The position numbers and the translations under genes were made by a program. The notes under the pieces were generated by a model. It made no database searches and had not been told where the DNA came from. It saw only the letters and a list, made by a program, of their open reading frames with translations. A stretch of DNA of 64,000 nucleotides from Paenibacillus methanolicus (GTDB lineage: Bacteria; Bacillota; Bacilli; Paenibacillales; Paenibacillaceae), in assembly GCF_008124765.1 (NCBI RefSeq), contig NZ_VNHS01000002.1, positions 434,001-498,000 on the forward strand, written 5' to 3'. Below are positions 45,125 to 54,587 of the stretch, in pieces. Each line of letters starts with the position of its first letter. The first letter of the stretch is position 1.

Positions 45125-45415
45125 ATGCCGCGAAAAATGAGTCCTCTGTTCGTCGCCGTTTTAGTTCTCGCCGGATTAGGTCTTGTCTATCAGCTGATCT
45201 TTTTTCCCGGACGGCTGCTGCTTCCGGTCATCGTGCTCGGCGCGATCTTCGCCGCGTACTTCTACCAAATGCGCGGCCGTCGCGCCAAGCCGAAGGCTAA
45301 ACCCCATATGCGGGCGCAGCAGCCGGCGCAAAGCAAGCCAAAGACGCGGAAGACCATGCCGTTCCGCGTCATCGAAGGCGGCAAGGACGACGACAACCTG
45401 CCGAAGTATCATTAA
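45125..45415 (+). CDS. YqhP-like small membrane protein (SA1362 type)
   Basis: 96 residues: two adjacent hydrophobic segments (about 5-25 and 32-48) and a basic, proline/glutamine-rich tail ending in DDDNLPKYH. Position between yqhQ and yqhO genes matches YqhP. No known function. GAAAGGGTG precedes the ATG. Confidence 0.65.
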   Translation: MPRKMSPLFVAVLVLAGLGLVYQLIFFPGRLLLPVIVLGAIFAAYFYQMRGRRAKPKAKPHMRAQQPAQSKPKTRKTMPFRVIEGGKDDDNLPKYH

Positions 45416-45420
45416 ATCAT

Positions 45421-46359
45421 TCACGGGATGAAGACGCGGCAGCCCGGCTTGGCGAAATACGTCCGGGCCGCATCGTACCCTGACTTGTATAAGGCATCGC
45501 TTTCCTGGGTCGTCAGATCGAAGTCGGTGGAACGCATGCCGAGCGTCGGGATTTTGATCGCGCGCTCGCGGTTCTGCTTCTCGATGTACCGCTCGTCGTG
45601 CGCCTGCAGCATCGTCTCGAACATCGCTTGAAACATCGTAACCGGACCTCGGATGACGCGGGGTTCGGTTTCGTTTTTTCCGACGAGCTGATAGCCGACG
45701 ACCGGCGTCCTCCGTCCCCCTTCTCCCTGTTCCGGATCGAACAGCCAGAGCGGAAAATTGCTTAACAGCCCGCCGTCGACGATATACGCCCACATTCGGC
45801 GAGCGCTCTTATTATCTCCCCGCTGCTGCCGCGGCAACCTCAGCCGAACCGGATCGAAGAAATACGGAATGCTCGCGCTCATGCGCACGGCCGCGGCTAC
45901 CGGCATGCGGCCGGGATCGAGCTGGTAATCCGCGATATCGTCCGGAAGAACCAACAGCTTTCCGTTCGTGATATCGGATGCGACGATCTTGAGCTTCCCT
46001 GCCGGCAAATCGTCGAATGTGCGGATCCCCTTGGCAGCAAGCAGGCTCGTTATCCAATACGTTAATCCTTCGCCGCTATATAAGCCGCCCTTAATGAACA
46101 ACCTCGCGGCCGGGCCGATCAGCTTCACCCGGTAAAGTCCTCCACGGCTCAAAAACGACCGGAACGGGGTCCCCTCCACGATACGCCTCAATTCCTCCGC
46201 CGTATATCCAGCGGCTAGCAGCGCCGCAATGATCGAACCCGACGAGGTACCCGCCACCCGACCGAACGCGATCCCCTTCTCTTCCGTCGCTTTGATCGCG
46301 CCAACCAAGCCAATTCCTTTTACGCCTCCGCCCTCGAAGACGGCATTAATGGTCGTCAT
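45421..46359 (-). CDS. Patatin-like phospholipase (YqhO type)
   Basis: 312 residues of the patatin family. Oxyanion-hole motif EGGGVKGIG (about 9-17), nucleophile elbow GTSSGS (about 38-43) and the catalytic aspartate in VDGGLLSNFP (about 193). Predicted lipid acyl hydrolase, substrate unknown. GGGAGG precedes the ATG. Convergent with the yqhP-like gene, five bases between stops. Confidence 0.87.
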   Translation of the reverse strand: MTTINAVFEGGGVKGIGLVGAIKATEEKGIAFGRVAGTSSGSIIAALLAAGYTAEELRRIVEGTPFRSFLSRGGLYRVKLIGPAARLFIKGGLYSGEGLTYWITSLLAAKGIRTFDDLPAGKLKIVASDITNGKLLVLPDDIADYQLDPGRMPVAAAVRMSASIPYFFDPVRLRLPRQQRGDNKSARRMWAYIVDGGLLSNFPLWLFDPEQGEGGRRTPVVGYQLVGKNETEPRVIRGPVTMFQAMFETMLQAHDERYIEKQNRERAIKIPTLGMRSTDFDLTTQESDALYKSGYDAARTYFAKPGCRVFIP

Positions 46360-46495
46360 CGCTTCCCTCCCGCCCCTTCAGCGCTCTTCGGTGCCGAATG
46401 TCGGCGTTTCTTTCGCGCTGAAGCGTCAGGTCATGTATATGCGGGCGAAGCTTGGCACTGGTCGTGCCCGGGCAAACATGCGGCAACAAAAAAAA

Positions 46496-46522
46496 CCGCC
46501 CCTCCCCAGTCGGGGCGGGCGG
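46496..46522 (-). terminator. Rho-independent terminator of mntR
   Basis: CCGCCC-type stem with a GACTGGGG core, 17 bases after the mntR stop, followed on the minus strand by a run of eight T. Confidence 0.8.
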
Positions 46523-46538
46523 CCGATGCCAAGACTCG

Positions 46539-46961
46539 CTATTCGTTATCCAACTCGGAGCGAAGCGCGCGCAATTCTTCCAGTCGATGCGGGTCGCGCC
46601 GGAAATACTCGACGAGCGTCTCGATGCATGTAATGGAATCCCAGCTCAAGTGGTGCTCGATTCCTTCCACGTCTGCGTAAATATTGGCTTCCTGGACGCC
46701 GATCATCGTCAAGAACGATTCCAGCAGCTGATGCCGGTCGACCAGCCGCTTACCCATCTTCTTGCCTTTGTTCGTCAAGACGAGTCCGCGATACTTCTCG
46801 TAAATCAAGTAATCGTCCTTGTCCAGCTTCTGAATCATCTTCGTCACGGAGGACGGATGCACTTCCAATCCTTCCGCTATATCGGATACGCGCGCGTAAC
46901 CTTTCTCGTCAATAAGCTTATAAATGCGCTCCAAGTAGTCTTCCATGCTTGGCGTCGGCAT
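46539..46961 (-). CDS. mntR: Manganese-responsive repressor MntR
   Basis: 140 residues of the DtxR/MntR family, almost co-linear with B. subtilis Mnt[17 protein letters not shown], winged helix [20 protein letters not shown], and the metal-site residues Asp8, Glu11, His77, Glu99, Glu102 and His103 recognisable (EGIEHHLSW). Represses manganese uptake when Mn is bound. The second ATG (46961) gives the family start MPTPSMED with GGGGG eight bases before. No manganese transporter gene is adjacent; splB is divergent. Confidence 0.94.
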   Translation of the reverse strand: MPTPSMEDYLERIYKLIDEKGYARVSDIAEGLEVHPSSVTKMIQKLDKDDYLIYEKYRGLVLTNKGKKMGKRLVDRHQLLESFLTMIGVQEANIYADVEGIEHHLSWDSITCIETLVEYFRRDPHRLEELRALRSELDNE

Positions 46962-47208
46962 TGAAAGAACCCCCATTCAACCATCGTCCTTACGCAGTGC
47001 CAAGGCCGCGTGTTCCTGCCACGGCCCTCATCTCTTCGGGGCGCACGGCTCGTCCATCGCAAGCGGGCCACCCGCTTTTACACTCTATGTATCATACAAT
47101 GCCGCGGACGCCCGAAGCAACCTCGAGCGGAACTTTCCATGTTTGTCCCTTCCTTCGTCGGCGTAAACTAGCCGCAGGTACAGAATCTGCCCGAGGAGGA
47201 AGCCGCAA

Positions 47209-48279
47209 ATGAGCACGACCACGCTGGAACGTCCAGCAGCCGCCCGCAAAGCCGCATCGTCATTCGTGCCGGAGCTCGTGTTTTTCGAGCCGGCCGCCCT
47301 GGAATATCCGAAAGGAAAGCGCATCATGGAGTGGGTACAGCAAACCGGCATCCCCTATCGGATGACGACATCGCATAATCGGATCACCAACTTGCCGGGC
47401 GATTCCGAGCTGGAACAATATAAAATCGCCAAGCGCACGCTCGTCGTCGGCCTGCGCAAAACGCTCAAATTCGACACGTCCAAGCCATCCGCCGAATATG
47501 CCATTCCGATCGCGACCGGCTGCATGGGCCACTGCCACTACTGCTATCTGCAGACGACGCTCGGGGCCAAGCCGTATATTCGAGTCTACGTCAATACGGA
47601 CGAAATCATCGAGGCCGCGCGCGCCTACATTGCCGAACGCGAGCCGGAGATCACCCGATTCGAGGCTGCCTGCACGTCGGACCCCGTCGGGCTGGAACCG
47701 ATTACGGGCAGTCTGGCGGAGCTGATCGAATTCATGGCGGATCAGGAGCATGGCAGACTGCGCTTCGTCACGAAATTCCACCATGTCGACTCGCTGCTCG
47801 GTCTGCGCCATAACGGTCATACGCGCATACGGTTCAGCGTGAACGATAAATATGTCATTAAACACTTCGAGCCGTCTACGTCTCGGTTCGAGGATCGGAT
47901 CGAAGCGGCGGCGAAAGTCGCGCGCGCCGGCTATCCGCTCGGTTTCATCGTCGCGCCGATCATCTGGCACGAAGGTTGGGAGGAAGGTTACGCCGAGTTA
48001 TTCGCATCGCTTGCGGAGGCGCTGCCCCGGGATGCGCACGCCGGTCTGACCTTCGAGCTCATTCAACACCGGTTCACGAAGACGGCGAAGGGCGTTATCG
48101 AGAAGCGGTACCCGAAGACGAAGCTGGAGATGGACATCGAGAAGCGCAAGTACAAATGGGGCCGCTGGGGGCAGGGCAAGTATGTATACCCCGATGAACA
48201 AGCAGATGCGCTCCGCATGTATATCTCGGAGCGCATCTTTGACCATTTTCCCGATGCCACGATCGATTATTTCACTTAG
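47209..48279 (+). CDS. splB: Spore photoproduct lyase
   Basis: 356 residues, radical SAM enzyme. The cluster motif is CMGHCHYC (about 101-108, CxxxCxxC) and the conserved H-donor cysteine appears in EAACTSDPVG (about 152). It directly reverses the thymine dimer made by UV in dormant spores. No splA is present. GAGGAGG is nine bases before the ATG. The stop overlaps the convergent ccdA stop by two bases. Confidence 0.95.
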   Translation: MSTTTLERPAAARKAASSFVPELVFFEPAALEYPKGKRIMEWVQQTGIPYRMTTSHNRITNLPGDSELEQYKIAKRTLVVGLRKTLKFDTSKPSAEYAIPIATGCMGHCHYCYLQTTLGAKPYIRVYVNTDEIIEAARAYIAEREPEITRFEAACTSDPVGLEPITGSLAELIEFMADQEHGRLRFVTKFHHVDSLLGLRHNGHTRIRFSVNDKYVIKHFEPSTSRFEDRIEAAAKVARAGYPLGFIVAPIIWHEGWEEGYAELFASLAEALPRDAHAGLTFELIQHRFTKTAKGVIEKRYPKTKLEMDIEKRKYKWGRWGQGKYVYPDEQADALRMYISERIFDHFPDATIDYFT

Positions 48280-48989
48280 AACTTCAGCCATTCCGGCGTA
48301 ATGCCGTTGAGGTAAATCGTAATCTGCGTCATCTGGTCCGTGAAGAGCAGGAAGCCCATCAAGATCATGACGGCGCCGCCGACCTTCATCATGATAGCGG
48401 AATACTTGACGATCCAGCGCGCCGTGCCGATGAAGAAGGCCAGGACGAAGAACGGAATCGCGAATCCGAGCGAATAAGCGGTCGTCAGTTGGAACCAGGT
48501 TCCCGGCTCCGAAGCGGCCAGCGCCAGAATGGCGGCGAGTATCGGTCCCGTGCACGGCGACCAGCCGGCGGAGAAGCCGATGCCGAAGATCAACGAGGCG
48601 AAATAGCCGGATTTCTTCATCCGCGTATCGAACTTGCGTTCCTTCAGCAGGACGCGGGGCTGGATCAGCCCCGTCAAGATCAATCCCATGAGGATAATCA
48701 ATACGGCCGATAGTTGGCGAATGAGCGACTGGTATTCGGAGAACAAATCGGCGAAGGCGTTCGTGCCGTAACCCAGCGTGTAATACACGATCGAGAAACC
48801 AAGGATGAAGAACAACGTATGGGTCATCGTTTTGATCCGTATGCTTGCCCCGGGCTTGTCGCTCTTGAGGTCCGTCACGGATACGCCGGTTATGTACGAC
48901 AGATACGATGGGTACAGCGGCAAGCAGCATGGCGAGATGAACGAGGCGAACCCCGCCCCGAACGCCATCCAAATATTTACGTCAGACAT
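48276..48989 (-). CDS. ccdA: CcdA-type thiol-disulfide membrane transporter
   Basis: 237 residues, six transmembrane helices. Redox cysteines are seen in FISPCCLPLYPSYLSY (helix 1) and GWSPCTGPILAAIL (helix 4). Passes reducing power across the membrane for cytochrome c maturation and for reduction of thiol proteins in sporulation. GGGAGTGG precedes the ATG. 23 bases downstream of the znuB stop, so possibly the tail of the zinc operon transcript. Confidence 0.92.
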   Translation of the reverse strand: MSDVNIWMAFGAGFASFISPCCLPLYPSYLSYITGVSVTDLKSDKPGASIRIKTMTHTLFFILGFSIVYYTLGYGTNAFADLFSEYQSLIRQLSAVLIILMGLILTGLIQPRVLLKERKFDTRMKKSGYFASLIFGIGFSAGWSPCTGPILAAILALAASEPGTWFQLTTAYSLGFAIPFFVLAFFIGTARWIVKYSAIMMKVGGAVMILMGFLLFTDQMTQITIYLNGITPEWLKF

Positions 48990-49011
48990 GTGTATCCACT
49001 CCCACCTGGCA

Positions 49012-49812
49012 TTAAGCTTTGCGTCTTCGGAAGGTAAGCAGCAGCAGAAGCATCGCGATGAGCAGCATGACGATCGTGCCGCCCGGCGCCAAATTCCACA
49101 CGCCCGCCATAATCAGACCTCCGATGACGGCGATCTCTGCAATGACGACGACCGTCACGATCGACTGTCTGAAGCTTCTGGCGAACACGAGGCTGCAGGC
49201 TGCCGGAATGGTGAGCAGCGCCGATACGAGCAGCGCGCCGACGATCTTGATCGAGACGCTAATGACGAGCGCGGTTAGCACGCTGATCATCATATTGAAG
49301 TATTTCGTGGGCAACCCGCTCACCGCGGCCGCATCTTCGTCGAACGAAATAAGAAACAGTTCTTTGGCATGGAGCGCAACGGCGACCAATACGACGAGCG
49401 TCACGATGCCGATCAGCATGAGATCCAAATCGTCCAGCGTGTAAATGCTGCCGAACAGATACCCTTCCACGTTGATGCCCGGTCCCGTCTCGAGCGAGAA
49501 CAGCAACGATGCCAGCGCCACGCCGCCCGACATGATGATGGCGATCGACAGCTCCGCGTAGGACTTGTACGCCTTGCGGAGCTTCTCGATCGCGAAGGTG
49601 GCCGCCAGCGCGAATACGAGACCCACCGCGAGCGGGTAGACGCCGATAATAAACCCGAGCGCAACGCCGGCAATGGAGACGTGCGAGAGCGTATCGCCGA
49701 TCATCGATAGCCTGCGCAGCACGAGGAACAACCCCATTAACGGGGCTGTCACGCCGATCAGAATGCCGCCGATCAGCGCTCTTTGAAAAAATTCGCTTGT
49801 TAAGATTTCCAA
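49012..49812 (-). CDS. znuB: Zinc ABC transporter, permease
   Basis: 266 residues, about eight transmembrane helices, ABC-3 (ZnuB/AdcB) family: LIGGILIGVTAPLMGLFLVLRRLSMIGDTLSHVSIAGVALGFI pattern near the start. Starts with TTG inside znuC, overlapping it by 13 bases, so coupled. Zinc rather than manganese is inferred from the Zur-like operator and the His-rich partner. Confidence 0.9.
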   Translation of the reverse strand: MEILTSEFFQRALIGGILIGVTAPLMGLFLVLRRLSMIGDTLSHVSIAGVALGFIIGVYPLAVGLVFALAATFAIEKLRKAYKSYAELSIAIIMSGGVALASLLFSLETGPGINVEGYLFGSIYTLDDLDLMLIGIVTLVVLVAVALHAKELFLISFDEDAAAVSGLPTKYFNMMISVLTALVISVSIKIVGALLVSALLTIPAACSLVFARSFRQSIVTVVVIAEIAVIGGLIMAGVWNLAPGGTIVMLLIAMLLLLLTFRRRKA

Positions 49813-50609
49813 CTGGACACGCTCGCTTTCCCGTTCTCCGATCGCTGCCGCAGCTCCCGAAGGCTGTGCGTCAAATTGGACTCGCGGCAGTCTTCTAAAT
49901 CATGGGAGTGTTTCACGTACAGCTTGATCTTCCCGCTCTCTTGTTTCGGCTGCTCCCCAATGTAAGAACGAACCCAATCCATGTCGTGGGACACGAGAAG
50001 AAACGTGATGTTATGATGTTGATGCATATGCTTGATCAAGTGGAAAAATCCTTGCTGCGTCTCCGCGTCGATCCCGACGGTAGGCTCGTCCAGAATAAGC
50101 AGCGCCGGATTATTAATCAAAGCTCTGGCCAGAAAAGCCCGCTGTTGCTGGCCTCCGGACAGCTCCCCGATCCGCTTGGACGCCAAATCCTCGATGTTCA
50201 TCGCATGAAGCGCCTCGTCGCATTTTAGTTGATCCGCTTTGGTCACCCGCTTGAACAGCTTGTTCTTATTGTAAAGCCCGGATAGTACAACCTCGCGTAC
50301 CGTCGCCGGAAACAGCGGGTTAAAGCTGTTCTTCTGCGGCACGTAGCCGATCCGGTTCCATCCCCGGAAACGCTCGATTGGCTCGCCGAACAGCTTGATG
50401 CTGCCGCTATCGGGCTTGAGCAGGCCGACGATCATCTTTAGCAGCGTCGTCTTGCCCGCGCCGTTCGACCCGATCAATCCGACAAAATCGCGTTCTTGCA
50501 CCGCAAAGCTCAAATTCGATAGAACGGGCTTTTGCTGATACGCGAACGACAAATCGTTCACTTCAATAATGTTCTGATGGCAGAACGGCTGTTGAATGAC
50601 GTTAAGCAT
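49800..50609 (-). CDS. znuC: Zinc ABC transporter, ATP-binding protein
   Basis: 269 residues. Walker A GSNGAGKTTLL (about 48), signature LSGGQQQR (about 146), Walker B LLILDEPTVG (about 167), switch His in VSHD (about 205). A C-terminal tail of about 60 residues with HSHDLEDC follows the core, perhaps metal-related. AAGGAGG eight bases before the ATG. 36 bases after znuA. Confidence 0.92.
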   Translation of the reverse strand: MLNVIQQPFCHQNIIEVNDLSFAYQQKPVLSNLSFAVQERDFVGLIGSNGAGKTTLLKMIVGLLKPDSGSIKLFGEPIERFRGWNRIGYVPQKNSFNPLFPATVREVVLSGLYNKNKLFKRVTKADQLKCDEALHAMNIEDLASKRIGELSGGQQQRAFLARALINNPALLILDEPTVGIDAETQQGFFHLIKHMHQHHNITFLLVSHDMDWVRSYIGEQPKQESGKIKLYVKHSHDLEDCRESNLTHSLRELRQRSENGKASVSSWKS

Positions 50610-50645
50610 CGCCGCCGCCTCCTTGTCCGACCTGATATGTCGATA

Positions 50646-51671
50646 TTATTGGAGCGCCTTGACCAGGTTCTCCAGATTGCGTTCCATAAGCGTGACGTAA
50701 TCGTCGCCAGCGCTCTCTTGTTCTTTGGTCAATCCTTCGGCCGGATTCAGCACCAGCGTCTCGGCCCCGGTCTCCCTCGCGAGCGTCTGGGCTAGCTCGG
50801 CCGATACGAGTTCCTCGAAGAAAATATGCGTGATGCCTTTCTCTTTCACGAATTTCGCGATCTCCAGCAAATCCTGCGCCTTCGGCTCCGCGTCCGGCGA
50901 CAGGCCCATGATCGCCACCTGATTCAATCCGTAGTCGCGGGCAAGATAACCGAATGCCTGATGCGTCGTGACGATGTCTTTCTTCTTCGCCGCGCCGAGC
51001 TTGGCGGTGAAGTCCGCATCCAGCTTCGTCAGACGTTCCTTGAGCGTCTTGTAATTCGATTCGAATGCCGCTTGATGCGCCACGTCCGCTTCGCTCAGCG
51101 CCTTCAGCACGTTATCGGCCATCACGAGCATGGAACGGGGGCTTACCCAGGTATGAGGGTCGTGCTCGCCGGCATGATCGTGCGCATGCTCTTCCTCTTC
51201 GTGCTCTTCGGCTGCATGTTCCTCTTCCGCGTGTTCGTCCGCCGCGTGTTCCTCTTCCGCATGCTCGGCGTGCTCTTCGCCGGACGCCTCGATGAGGGCA
51301 ATGCCTTCGCTAACCGCTTTGGTCTTGAGCGCACCGTCCTTCGGCAGGCCTTGGAGAAAATCATCTACCCAAGTTTCAAGCCCTGCACCATTATACAACA
51401 AAAGCTGCGCTTTGGATGCCGTATTCAAATCTTGGCTCTTCGGCGTCCAATCGTGCGGCTCCACGCCGGCTGGAATCAGGTTCACGACGTTGACCGCATC
51501 GCCGCCGATCGATTTCGCCAGGAAATACACGGGATAGAAGCTCGTCACGACATTCATCTGGTCATCCTTCAGTCCGGTTGCCGCTTCATTCTTGCCACAG
51601 CCCGCCATAACAAACAATAAAGCGACCAGCACGGTCGCCGTCAACTTTTTGCTCATACGCATTCTTCTCAC
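50646..51671 (-). CDS. znuA: Zinc-binding lipoprotein of ABC transporter
   Basis: 341 residues: lipoprotein signal with lipobox VMAGC (Cys25), cluster A-1 solute-binding fold with metal ligands in FYPVYF-region, EPHDW (about 71-75), HDPHTWVSP (about 170-178) and THQAFGYLA. A His/Glu-rich loop (about 131-170, repeats of EEHA) is typical of zinc-specific ZnuA. The GTG at 51671 is seven bases after GAGGTG; an ATG five codons later would also keep the signal peptide. Confidence 0.92.
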   Translation of the reverse strand: MRRMRMSKKLTATVLVALLFVMAGCGKNEAATGLKDDQMNVVTSFYPVYFLAKSIGGDAVNVVNLIPAGVEPHDWTPKSQDLNTASKAQLLLYNGAGLETWVDDFLQGLPKDGALKTKAVSEGIALIEASGEEHAEHAEEEHAADEHAEEEHAAEEHEEEEHAHDHAGEHDPHTWVSPRSMLVMADNVLKALSEADVAHQAAFESNYKTLKERLTKLDADFTAKLGAAKKKDIVTTHQAFGYLARDYGLNQVAIMGLSPDAEPKAQDLLEIAKFVKEKGITHIFFEELVSAELAQTLARETGAETLVLNPAEGLTKEQESAGDDYVTLMERNLENLVKALQ

Positions 51672-51732
51672 TTACTTGCACCTCATATCGTAGATAAAAT
51701 GAACAATACCTTAGTATAACCAAAAACGTTAA

Positions 51733-51747
51733 TCGTAAGACTTACGT
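51733..51747 (-). promoter_or_regulatory. Zur-like operator upstream of znuA
   Basis: TCGTAAGACTTACGT on the plus strand: a perfect CGTAAG-A-CTTACG inverted repeat, differing from the B. subtilis Zur consensus TCGTAATNATTACGA in three positions, two of them paired. It covers the expected transcription start just after the -10, suited to repression by zinc-loaded Zur. Confidence 0.75.
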
Positions 51748-51752
51748 TTCAC

Positions 51753-51781
51753 ATTATATCGGCCGTTGTTCGCCTTGTCAA
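51753..51781 (-). promoter_or_regulatory. Consensus sigma-A promoter of the znuACB operon
   Basis: TTGACA, 17 bases, TATAAT on the minus strand, a perfect match to consensus. Six bases downstream lies the Zur-like operator; about 80 bases further is the znuA start. Confidence 0.85.
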
Positions 51782-51787
51782 CGAAAT

Positions 51788-51815
51788 GGAGGCTGCACGC
51801 ATGCGTGCAGCCTCC
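51788..51815. terminator. Perfect 28-base palindrome after metG
   Basis: Fourteen-base arms GGAGGCTGCACGCA with no loop, 15 bases after the metG stop and seven bases before the znuA -35. No T-tract follows on the minus strand, so it ends metG transcripts poorly or is a protein-binding site. I favour terminator at modest confidence. Confidence 0.5.
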
Positions 51816-51829
51816 GGGGACGTTCACTG

Positions 51830-54150
<2,321 letters not shown>

Positions 54151-54166
54151 AAACCTCTTATTCCAA

Positions 54167-54196
54167 ATGATACCGAATCGGACAAACCAATGTCAA
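54167..54196 (-). promoter_or_regulatory. Sigma-A-type promoter of the metG leader
   Basis: TTGACA and TATCAT with 18 bases between, on the minus strand, just before the T-box leader. The -35 overlaps the yidD stop codon. Confidence 0.65.
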
Positions 54197-54426
54197 GCGC
54201 GTCGCTTCTCGGAAGCCGGCGGCACGTAATCGAGCCCTCCGGGATGGAACGGATGGCAGCGGCAAATCCGCTTCACGGCCAGCCATGAACCCTTCGCCGC
54301 GCCGTGCTTCTCGATCGCTTCAAGCGCATAGGCGGAACAAGTCGGGTAGAACCGGCATGTCGGCGGCTTGATCGGCGAAATAAATTTGCGGTAGAAATGA
54401 ATAGGTCCCTGGATCACTTTGCGCAT
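54193..54426 (-). CDS. yidD: Membrane protein insertion efficiency factor YidD
   Basis: 77 residues; the whole family core is present: [28 protein letters not shown] with three of its conserved cysteines, and [17 protein letters not shown]. An amphipathic N-terminal helix peripheral to the membrane helps YidC insertion. Not next to rnpA/yidC here. GAGAGGAAG precedes the ATG. Confidence 0.92.
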   Translation of the reverse strand: MRKVIQGPIHFYRKFISPIKPPTCRFYPTCSAYALEAIEKHGAAKGSWLAVKRICRCHPFHPGGLDYVPPASEKRRA

Positions 54427-54520
54427 GAGTCTTCCTCTCTCCTCAAGCAGTATGCGTACGACTATTGTAAATCATTCTCGAGGCGAAAGCACGCCTGCCC
54501 GTCTGCCTCGTCCAATGAAA

Positions 54521-54551
54521 GAAGCCCGCCATCTCGGGGACGGCGGGCTTC
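54521..54551 (-). terminator. Terminator of the secreted CuAO-N-domain protein gene
   Basis: Arms GAAGCCCGCC and GGCGGGCTTC around 11 bases, about 35 bases after the stop; TTTC follows on the minus strand. Confidence 0.7.
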
Positions 54552-54587
54552 CGGTTCATGCAAATAAGTTGAAAAAGTGCTGTAAAC

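Noticed and set aside
44089-45126. 345-codon minus-strand frame opposite the yqhQ-like gene
   Set aside because: The plus-strand YqhQ motifs and gene order are clear; the minus frame has no recognisable motif or ribosome site.
51143-51364. Repeat-like Glu/His-rich stretch in znuA as a tandem DNA repeat
   Set aside because: The repetition encodes the His-rich zinc loop of ZnuA and is explained by the protein.
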